Assembly: GCA_005223375.1 (NCBI GenBank)
Contig: RXOD01005265.1
Span: 1 to 15,023, forward strand
DNA length: 15,023 bases
Direction: 5' to 3'
Source: Amoebophrya sp. AT5.2
Lineage: Eukaryota > Sar > Dinophyceae > Syndiniales > Amoebophryaceae
A program made the position numbers and the translations under genes. Shown here piece by piece: positions 9,201 to 12,562 of the stretch. Position 1 is the first letter of the stretch; each line of letters opens with the position of its first letter. Below the pieces are notes generated by a model. That model did not search any database. It was not told the origin of the DNA and saw nothing but the letters and a program-made list of their open reading frames with translations.

Positions 9201-10430
9201 TACCGCGATGAAATGCTGATTATGTTTCCGGACGCCAGTTTTCAGCAGCCCACGAGCGACGAGGCCGAGAACGCTGGAGCAGCTGCAGAAGAGCAGGAGA
9301 CGCGGCTTGTGAACTTGAACACTCACTTTGGTGGAGGACAAGTTCGAGGTCGCGACATCGCAGCGTGGCGCCGGGAGAAGCAGAACAACGTCTACATTGG
9401 CAGAGGCAGCAAATGGGGAAACCCATACCGCGCACCCCGCGACGGCAACCGGGACGAGGTGATTCGGAAGTATGCTGAACACTTCGAGCGGAGCGGTCTG
9501 AAGGAAAAAGTGGAGGAGCTGCGCGGGAAGAGCTTGGGTTGCTTCTGTTGCCCGTTCCCCTGTCATGGAGACGTGATTCTGGAGGCGCTGGCAGAAAAGG
9601 AGGAGGAGCTCATCTGCGCTGCAGCGGAAGCCGATGCGGAAGAGCAGGCTTTGGAGGAGAAGCGAAACTTCGCGCGGGACTACGGGGTCGAATTCTTATA
9701 CGACGTCGAGTCTAGCGAGATGGTCCTCGGTGCAACCGAGAAGAGCGAAACATCGCGCCGGAAGCGAAAGCGGTTTGCCGCGGTGGAAATGCCGTCAACC
9801 GACCCGGATCCAACCAGCAGGAAAGCCAAGCAGCTTCGGGGGCAGCTTGGGTACGTCTTCTTGTCGGTGAGTCGGGACGACTGGTTGGAATACGAGCGTC
9901 GGCAGGTTGCGGTAAAGCGGGTGGACACCATTCGGGAGTACAATGAGCTCGAGGTGGTGAGAATCCGCTGTTCCTACCTGAACGGGGATACCATGTTTAT
10001 GGCTGGAGTTTCGCCTTCCTCCTACGACGTCGAGCTGCACAGTCTCGGTGAAGCAGTGCCGGTCCTGGAGATGACTATGCACAAGCTACGAAACTGGGGC
10101 ATGCGGGTTCCGGGAGTGGTCCTCTCCGATTCCCGCAGTGCAGTGCTGCGCGTCGTCAGCAAATCGGTGATTAGTTTCTCCGATGCCGGGGTTTTTAAGA
10201 TCTTGGCGCGGGTCAAGTCCGCCTACTCCCGCTCTGAGTGGGAACTTGGTTCCGTGACCGATAAGGTCAACCCCGGGGACAATTTTACAAAAATAGCTAC
10301 CGGAAATAAGATTGTGCAGCTGAGCGAAATACTCGGCGGGGTTTTGAACCTTCCGCTGGGTCAAGCATTCATCCATCGGCGGCGCTATACTTGGGAACGT
10401 CCGCTCGATGTGACAACTACCGAGATCTGA
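201..10430 (+). CDS. Ty1/copia Gag-Pol polyprotein, single frame
   Basis: One uninterrupted frame encodes Gag and all Pol enzymes, expected to be cleaved by its own protease in a cytoplasmic virus-like particle. The frame is open from 24, where the codon is GTG; the first in-frame ATG is at 201, giving about 3,409 residues (numbered from that Met in all entries). Order: KRKR basic patch (11-14); Q-rich coiled coil (about 265-374); AN1-like zinc finger (418-449); capsid-like helical region (about 573-861); two zinc knuckles (896-928); protease DSG (1149-1151); integrase core (D1870, D1970, E2004); beta-rich integrase C-terminus (about 2132-2186); reverse transcriptase (about 2670-2966); RNase H (D3011, E3278, D3310, D3360) split by a DUF4326-like domain (about 3034-3131); RRKRKR patch (3186-3191). 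Plant and yeast copia polyproteins are usually 1,300-1,800 residues; the excess lies mainly in Gag, the PR-IN and IN-RT linkers and the RNase H insertion. There is no frameshift between Gag and Pol, so the Gag:Pol ratio must be set some other way. The C-terminus may be altered (see 10412-10495). Confidence 0.93.
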   Translation: MESSDSVPANKRKRTYESSISGMSYVEQGHTVFPPGLEAEMDEFANLAEELYPANEGSIPAGLTPQVEQSSGSADGGMAPPPPPGGEVDSPSRASGQYDLFPDGDHDAHAAIAARHRQNASVGGGQPNQGANQVLPGVNLGPGYVNQQTGGFVPMGQGLLGLSGPTNQPMITAGGASNVQGMGMQMPTAGGAGAPGGLGGPLDLNAGISPFVQQNGMPSVYDQAIAQKMLQRTNVLAQHGQNLGDQVQQVLQAGESNFQNFSQSVAHTQQENLLRQQQLAQQQRAQQEEQQRIQQQQMQQQALLQRQQQQASLAQQQLQQAQHFQSQVQTQMSTADSRFGTQQGIIQLQGQSIASLTGKLEMLTGLVEQLQQGGGTAAQQPSGAASLSASRTAVGPQPGSKNGGNPFSRPDHDQVWRCDNPACNAPAMETRCPGCDRKFCNNCLGTHVCGYTVPTRGGLGSGKGGKSNTFPSAGAGGFPQNPGAAPFMPNPGVGGAAGGAGFVPGAYPQGFCPPVGPQGGISWGYGSALRANNLAGPGSPGGAAYMGFGIESLPLPTAVDPTGGNDQFGGVVERKRHTFKKIYFESEYKLTHRAKPPENLVLRARDRLPDKPAPAQQSYNNFEEWLAAMESYLTKLVQKPPMCDQAYLFPEELENEILEDCLYEPHKETTEAARPSAQSKFARCMPLKMRQKVRGQRFQRRHRHTLTFLNLTYRLYEVYKGSFVRNREERDAFYDFKRNANEGDAEKLARYAEVSQAANQNLYPSLLDNRQDVWEELLRKVPDIDQDAIGSMMMHPEYRSPKVPFIENYMNFLEDRDEYLGFMNRRKSNPKVGALDEQVAAAKVDPKSRFKYNPRNPAGNFGDRSRMKGGAGGNKGGGKGGVRKGGGKNSNRAIRCKMCWGNHATESCTYKEPVCRICFKPDHFEVKCPNKPQTKVAAVMGTNEFSSKPLTERVAAVLGELSTSEKERVMLVTIDEDDTERKYVIQDRCIEGNSERVYCTEVNDDYAYQCEIVLGVQGDEEEDWEEEAAAGRYSASSGSASATGGDDDGAASEVSEGVALAREPVTRSVMTTEDLSFFDFALNKNGYVSGKSATPEDGGELCAFEVHQEAMKLLNAHPAAAVPSTPEKARDEGTEGVLFTTETDEIQLDSGYTNKVYVDTNTCQTNRRLGEKNGLEVPYHPVNEMSGGIGNSKQKILAKCTLPFRMEREDGSVYAYGFEEVTETPEGPNLGGLTLQKKTFCSTICDVGEPNYIRGHDGTCIVNFEGKRQIFHKIFSMNERDYERLRQIQQNNKRSDWCRPVFEVPLDPVKVARKKPEFPYDPRPISFYDEISAAEQLKEEEQVMFTHQDGEGLGMLKFQQKELTAETRCDWPMTLLEDDVDKRQEKSSQEKHTKLEVGAGQRSDVPRAFHTPPQTSRGLEQIMGPVPFGLAEAGALRAEKAEEVFPAAASGDQPDSHWEVTTAQLRREGDVGGYAVFRMTDFGLEVTPAIPTWLKNRVRLRRVTDVLRQRPACPDLSSDWMKRANQIEQKISDGKLAYVTIDYYFHLPQTIPKRAPTWMSSKEEEDYQLRMTDRKRGRLSIEQHKASIPVEHKTLYKNIGAGIMKSAVHNAPTADKFLKQPGKLEDVRIFTCRDLVDVPPVIRETAKVFRVEERDDLGVGLLDVQSSHNWMWRPKLTEKVVETGFTDSFVNRVTDEQLKPITQHLRGGKRVILQCSSGVGLSVAIAERLRTSVYGKNGKVYHASAPIELFIHDLSLTPGGVAIRYTEDERVRVDTVLSPTRSMTADERKKVRLIQEILFLHGKLQSEKRCWEQAKSRLKDISEKALRQLLKVARRDSVARLNLALGVRRKNITSLTNYEALRSGGVTFIDATFFTEFGFIYSAIGGMSGADGRGRHSVSGLKWKLEPFLQKSGLDAEEQERIRQGIMFNMQDGFSTRLLRGKASPSVEDVARAVRRFLSLLIVRRRIYGDAGLENLGLKDWKALADSGRTIQILPSGKAVYKLERRFLSVKTAHNRMRRLPEFHGMGLQYLLDEIDEMMDHLSTVRLQGRTPAQAFWGLEESRPEMLTHPDDVAVERHSWGDINIHRLTEGRLRITSELLEMQNGPDFVAGVKRIVANCLSQCREEADEDSWEVGDELNYYNQKNKTHKRVRLLQKLPDQGAGGYTYVCQADRGTITAKKENLCGGFDLDHFFNLPGELQPVTSADYRRGGRLYKAQKTWAENNLLDVDLELQVPTNAFSHESGPFYSFSPPRKGTKRKSKTEPLVEESEDSVEVEVSDEDPELPPVDELMQAPAPAGEMDTDPDFAPGNAEADGVQQEDGDPMDVGFLVELGGEFRDVLDEDPLCRNSCFVRVDADEPGAEEEVAFTTSSDTWCEDETTLTRFHGEARQARFTPTKVSGVVGDVASKLEDHRITTCQFVDGKPRTEIADQWRIGTEPSPTAHKAMPDQRKWTGKTVFFKRLGSIGEKLLSDIPEAVAAAAGKPEDDEGGDDLDGPRTLAEFIRNPKREDRRTINKLLLHEKEGPLKEDSMLWQMIVERTFEKQDGAQFCPTGIEIIRGWKDEQRELSDPATQKEVLLSWGRGKVRVVKNKAEFVQAGGETTVRLVLCSLSPHESRPDLGLLSVLDPQVAEHAEVVEKLHGALKWADSDHSFIYDGQGLASPDLLTKGHLTEWGKLLDNNLVEKWTEGVPCSDEGILTSRAIADLKMVTPWHFKVAVRLVPGGHKSTVSATAESPTLSELELRMIISSLRRVRGKRILRSGDVPRAFLKNLRFKASNRPRFKFPFNVTQDFVLRELKGKFGIGPGDVFVMNISLYGLREAALMWYRTFSQFLFAIGFRSTATSPCVFRRGSSFVGVHVDDLLFCGDEEGFQYLASELRKRFQLEKWTDAVDGLAFTGIQVHFDEKAETVNLSMRQKIEELKPGEVPDDLERPLNEEEVSCLKGKRGSLLFVGRAHPEVTLPTRTLAIGSDQEKDGRWTKSQNGIIARAKMESNGTTIDLSYRDEMLIMFPDASFQQPTSDEAENAGAAAEEQETRLVNLNTHFGGGQVRGRDIAAWRREKQNNVYIGRGSKWGNPYRAPRDGNRDEVIRKYAEHFERSGLKEKVEELRGKSLGCFCCPFPCHGDVILEALAEKEEELICAAAEADAEEQALEEKRNFARDYGVEFLYDVESSEMVLGATEKSETSRRKRKRFAAVEMPSTDPDPTSRKAKQLRGQLGYVFLSVSRDDWLEYERRQVAVKRVDTIREYNELEVVRIRCSYLNGDTMFMAGVSPSSYDVELHSLGEAVPVLEMTMHKLRNWGMRVPGVVLSDSRSAVLRVVSKSVISFSDAGVFKILARVKSAYSRSEWELGSVTDKVNPGDNFTKIATGNKIVQLSEILGGVLNLPLGQAFIHRRRYTWERPLDVTTTEI
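993..1320 (+). other. Glutamine-rich coiled-coil segment of Gag
   Basis: Residues about 265-374 are dominated by Q with regularly spaced L and R, encoded by CAG/CAA runs that create a microsatellite-like stretch. The segment has few helix breakers and heptad-like leucines, so a coiled coil used for Gag multimerisation is likely. It follows a Gly/Pro-rich disordered N-terminus. CAG-rich DNA is prone to slippage, so length may vary between copies. Confidence 0.6.
1452..1547 (+). other. AN1-like zinc finger within Gag
   Basis: Residues 418-449 show C-x4-C-x8-C-x2-C-x4-C-x2-C-x4-H-x-C, eight metal ligands in 32 residues. This resembles the AN1 finger (C-x2-4-C-x9-12-C-x1-2-C-x4-C-x2-H-x5-H-x-C), with Cys in place of the first His, and ends in the same H-x-C. 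AN1 fingers bind proteins in ubiquitin and stress pathways. This is not a CCHC knuckle, so a protein-binding role is more likely than RNA binding. A B-box or another cross-brace finger is an alternative. Confidence 0.6.
1917..2783 (+). other. Capsid-like helical region of Gag
   Basis: Residues about 573-861 are rich in charged and aromatic residues with predicted-helix character and W/Y/F spacing like copia Gag (UBN2-type) domains. The region lies between the AN1-like finger and a K/G-rich basic stretch that precedes the zinc knuckles. I assign it by position and composition, not by a conserved motif. Confidence 0.45.
2886..2984 (+). other. Nucleocapsid: two zinc knuckles
   Basis: The second knuckle is canonical CX2CX4HX4C (C915, C918, H923, C928). 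The first is one residue short, CX2CX3HX4C (C896, C899, H903, C908). A Gly/Lys-rich basic tract immediately upstream fits RNA packaging. Such knuckles bind the genomic RNA inside the particle. Confidence 0.88.
3630..3950 (+). other. Retrotransposon aspartic protease
   Basis: Residues 1149-1151 read D-S-G within the context IQLDSGYTN, matching the copia protease active site (LDSGAT-like). It would act as a dimer and cleave the polyprotein. The position, just after the zinc knuckles and an acidic linker, is the expected one. The residue after the triad is Y rather than the usual A/C, so the flap and substrate pocket may be divergent. Confidence 0.75.
5550..6390 (+). other. Integrase, catalytic core
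   Basis: The D,D-35-E triad is found as D1870 (FIDATF), D1970 (YGDAG) and E2004 (KLERRF), with 33 residues between the last two, close to the family value. It is followed by a GRTPAQAFWG stretch matching the copia signature GKTPYEAWTG. The spacing from the first to second Asp is 99 residues, longer than usual. The upstream region that should carry the HHCC zinc site has LFLHGKL but no Cys pair. The enzyme would insert the cDNA into the nuclear genome. Confidence 0.72.
6594..6758 (+). other. Integrase C-terminal beta domain
   Basis: Residues about 2132-2186 begin WEVGDELNYYN and continue with alternating hydrophobic strands and basic residues. This matches the small SH3-like barrel after the core in many integrases (GDxVxYx... 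pattern). It probably binds DNA. It is followed by an acidic, low-complexity linker of several hundred residues leading to the reverse transcriptase. Confidence 0.5.
8208..9098 (+). other. Reverse transcriptase (RVT_2, copia type)
   Basis: Catalytic aspartates are D2762 in GDVPRAFL (family DVKTAFL) and D2859/D2860 in HVDDLLF (family YVDDLL). The sequences SLYGLREAALMWY and GSLLFVGRAHPEVTL match the copia LYGLKQAPRxWY and GSLLYLTxTRPD blocks. The YVDD tyrosine is His here, which is uncommon. It copies the genomic RNA to DNA in the particle. Start and end are approximate. Confidence 0.93.
9231..10290 (+). other. RNase H, copia type, interrupted by an inserted domain
   Basis: The four catalytic acids are all recognisable: D3011 in FPDASF, E3278 in YDVELHSLGEA (family SSTEAEYxA), D3310 in LSDSRSA (family CDNxSA) and D3360 in NPGDNFTK (family QxADxxTK). 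The GYVF strand also survives downstream of the insert. The first Asp and the Glu are 267 residues apart; in ordinary copia RNase H they lie a few dozen apart. The difference is a DUF4326-like domain plus charged linkers. A fold tolerating such an insert after the first strand is plausible, because the strands that must pair are still present. Confidence 0.8.
9300..9593 (+). other. DUF4326-like domain inside RNase H
   Basis: Residues about 3034-3131 show the hallmarks of DUF4326 (Pfam PF14216): TRLVNL at the start, VYIGRGSKWGNPY (3064-3076), a helical EVIRKYAEHF segment, and the Cys/His end LGCFCCPFPCHGD (C3114, C3116, C3117, C3121, H3122, D3124). DUF4326 is known mainly from phages and bacteria as a small domain of unknown biochemical function; the C-x-C...CHGD end suggests a metal site. 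The reading frame is continuous across both joins, so it is translated as part of the polyprotein. Family identification is from memory of the motif, not a search. Confidence 0.82.
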
Positions 10431-10885
10431 GCAGTTTGCGTTTTCTTTACAACGAGTTGGACAAGGACAGCCTTCGCATCTACGACTACGGAATCTAGTA
10501 AAAGAATTTTGTTGCTGTACGACCGGAAGACGAAATGCAGTTTGTGAACTACGCCGGCAATTTCGAATTGAAGAATTTCCTTCTGAACGACGTGGGACCA
10601 ATACGAGAAGCACGACTTTCTGCAAAACAAAAAATTTCATCTTCTTCGAACGCGAAGCATTCGTTTCTCAGCACGGACAACATCGTGAACATGAAAATTC
10701 TCTTCTACCACTTTTCATCTGGGATCAAGAGGTATCACGAACGGCGACGTCATGGTGCACTACTTTTGGTCACACGCCAGCCTGCGGCAACGAAAGGAAC
10801 CGGTCGGGGCTACAAATGTATCAACGCGGAAGCGGGGATTCCGAACGGGGGATTTACGTGGATGCAACTTGAGGGTGAGAACTGA
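10412..10885 (+). other. Coding-like frame after the polyprotein stop (possible lost C-terminal extension or small ORF)
   Basis: In the frame shifted by two from the polyprotein, codons 10412-10495 read YRDLSSLRFLYNELDKD... with C/G-rich third positions, ending in TAG TAA (10496-10501). The same frame then stays open to a TGA at 10883-10885; an internal ATG at 10535 opens a 116-codon ORF starting MQFVNYAGNFELKNF. I recognise no domain. It could be a former polyprotein tail disconnected by an indel, a small accessory ORF, or chance. Together with the rest of 10431-11387 it occupies the space where 3' untranslated sequence is expected. Confidence 0.3.
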
Positions 10886-11387
10886 TCACCGCGTGGGTGA
10901 TTGGGTCGTCTGCAACCCGAAACACAGGACAACGTCCGAACTCGGAGTTTACGCGGGAGCCAGTGGGACGCACGAGGAGAAGAGGAAGAAACGCATGATG
11001 GTGCCGTTTCTTCTTTCTGGACCCCCCCGGAACTGAGAGGATTGCTCAATGAGCTTGACTCGAAGTTTTGGTTCGGTGTTCAGAGAGAAAGAAACGAGGG
11101 AAGCAAAGGCGAACCGAGTGGTGTTTGATTGGGATGAGAACACGAGTATGGGGCACATCTGGTGCGGGAGTTCATACGACCGATGATTGAACCATAGGAC
11201 CACAGCTTCATCCCTCGACTCGAATACCTTCGAGTCGTCGCATTGCTTCGCTCTGAACCGGACGCAACAATGAATGTGTTTCTTTTCTCGCGTCTGGCTC
11301 AAGCCGACGACGAGTATTTTTAGTTTGGGAATTGTTGAGAGACAACGAAAGAAAAACTGAAGAATGACATCAGTCTGCCGATCAGAC
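10431..11387 (+). other. Region between the Pol stop and the visible 3' LTR repeat
   Basis: This holds the element's 3' untranslated sequence and an unknown length of 3' LTR upstream of the part shared with the window start. Three purine runs could be the polypurine tract: 10974-10991 (18 purines), 11082-11094 (13), and 11347-11364 (GAAAGAAAAA, CT, GAAGAA), the last followed directly by TGACATCAG at 11365. These would give 3' LTRs of about 480, 370 or 113 bp. No confident gene lies here apart from the coding-like frame at 10412-10885. Confidence 0.6.
10974..10991 (+). promoter_or_regulatory. Polypurine tract candidate
   Basis: This is the longest uninterrupted purine run near the 3' end (18 bases of G and A), followed by CGCA and then TG at 10996. 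A PPT primes plus-strand DNA synthesis and normally abuts the LTR. The four intervening bases, and rival tracts at 11082-11094 and 11347-11364, keep confidence low. Confidence 0.35.
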
Positions 11388-11477
11388 CACGCGCCGGAGC
11401 CGCGTCCGAAATGTTCTACTTCGTGATCAGTTTCGGTCTGATCTTCTTGTGTCGAGAGGGCAGACCCGCTTTTAGCA
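11388..11477 (+). repeat. 3' LTR, terminal part (repeat of 1-90)
   Basis: The segment matches 1-90 with a single A/G difference at 11411, and ends at CA (11476-11477). The A makes an ATG here that is GTG in the 5' copy, opening a 46-codon ORF (11411-11551) with a hydrophobic start that runs out into flanking DNA; this is probably fortuitous. The true LTR start lies upstream, at an unknown point between about 10990 and 11387. Confidence 0.9.
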
Positions 11478-12500
11478 ATGGGCAGTTTCGAGAGAAGATA
11501 AACACCGAAGAAGGCTACAACGACTGGGTCCAAAATCAACATACGTGTTGATCGACTGCTGGGAACGACTGGTATCCGGTTAGCCGGGGCGGATCTATGG
11601 AACGGAAATAAAGGGACTGTCGTCGAAGTGGTCCGTGATACATATAGACAAGGTCGGTGTCGGAGATCTCCTGGAGCATGATGCCCGCCGGTTTTGCTTT
11701 GTTAGGGCACTTGGAGGCGTATGGCGACAGAGTGCGGGAGCACCGATGGAGTCGCAGCTGTCTGTTGGTTGCTCGGAGCTCTACGGGATAAGAAAGAAAA
11801 GACCGATGCTACCAGCGGTCCGGCAGTTGAATATGGCTCGGGGCTGGAGCACGCTACTCCCTCGTAGTACAACTGACACTGAGAGGACACATCGATGATA
11901 TCATAAGGTATTTTTAGTAGAAGAAGAAGGGCCATTCTCGATCGGCGCACTCCGCTGCTCTACGATGACAGAACCCAAGGGACCAATGGCAGACTAATGG
12001 CGAAGATCACGACGGCGGACGGGGTCTACTTAGGCTTACGAATGAAACCGACTTTCAGAAAGTCGTAGATGATATCTGGCTATCATGTGCACCGGAACAG
12101 AAGGCGAAGATCGCGACCATGTCAGCGCAGAGCTATGCGACGAAGAAGCAAAAGGCTGCGCAGCATCGCGGTGAATTCTGCCGACGGAAACTTTTCATGG
12201 ATCGGCGTACGTGGTGGGAGAGGCCCTTCGACTGAGAAGGGAGGCGCGACTGCGGATGCCGATGCTGATGCAGAAGGGTTTTGTCGTACGGAACAAGGCG
12301 CTGCTCCCGACACCGAGCAATGATGAGAGAAAGAAATTTGCGGTCTTGAGGAAAAAAGCGAAAGCTCGGCGGGGCTGAAACTGAACTGAGTACTTCTGAT
12401 GTTCCACCAACGTCACGCCGGCATGCGAAACTCAAAATGATGCGTTTTTGTCTTCGTTCACCGCGGGAGAAAATTCACCAGCTGCGTCAATTAATTTGAT
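11478..12500 (+). pseudogene. Flanking region with coding-like segments in shifting frames; possible decayed gene
   Basis: No intact gene is visible, but several same-strand segments look protein-coding in composition: 11502-11678, 11635-11730, 11721-11867 (MATECGSTDGVAAVCWLLGAL...), 11907-12065 (...LMAKITTADGVYLGL...), 12050-12232 (DFQKVVDDIWLSCAPEQKAK...) and 12175-12378 (ILPTETFHGSAYVVGEALRL...). They occupy all three frames and are separated by stops or one-base shifts. This would fit an old gene or retroelement ORF broken by indels. An unspliced multi-exon gene or chance openness of GC-rich DNA are alternatives. I recognise no family. Confidence 0.3.
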
Positions 12501-12506
12501 TTTTAG
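12495..12506 (+). promoter_or_regulatory. Splice or trans-splice acceptor candidate upstream of the sulfotransferase gene
   Basis: TTTGATTTTTAG ends at 12506 after a T-rich run, 56 bases before the ATG at 12563. Dinoflagellate nuclear mRNAs receive a spliced leader at such AG sites, so this may mark the mature 5' end. The frame is open from 12500, so it could instead be a normal acceptor joining an earlier exon. Confidence 0.35.
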
Positions 12507-12562
12507 CCACCAGCGGTGACGTTCATCTTCAATATTTTTGTTCATGTTCTTGCTCGAAGGAA

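Larger units (their letters stand above)
1..11477 (+). mobile_element. Ty1/copia-type LTR retrotransposon, nearly complete (5' LTR cut by window edge)
   Basis: The element is bounded by a direct repeat (1-90 and 11388-11477, 89 of 90 bases identical) and encloses one long sense ORF. Domain order is Gag, protease, integrase, reverse transcriptase, RNase H; integrase before RT is diagnostic of Ty1/copia (Pseudoviridae) rather than Ty3/gypsy. The visible LTR end is ...TTTTAGCA, ending in the expected CA, followed one base later by a TGGTAGCGG primer-binding-like sequence. Near-identical LTR ends, an uninterrupted frame and intact catalytic residues suggest a young, possibly autonomous copy. The left end and the left copy of any target-site duplication lie outside the window; bases after 11477 (ATGGG) would be the right copy. 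The transposon call is firm; current activity is an inference. Confidence 0.93.

Noticed and set aside
9384..9593. DUF4326 as bacterial contamination or an assembly chimera
   Set aside because: Base composition and reading frame continue smoothly on both sides and RNase H motifs resume downstream, so contamination is unlikely, although long-read confirmation is not available here.
11365..11372. TGACATCA, one base from a CRE palindrome
   Set aside because: An 8-bp near match is expected by chance, and its position relative to the LTR promoter is unknown.
11607..11612. AATAAA polyadenylation signal
   Set aside because: It lies downstream of the LTR end, and dinoflagellate mRNAs do not depend reliably on AATAAA; a single hexamer is weak evidence.
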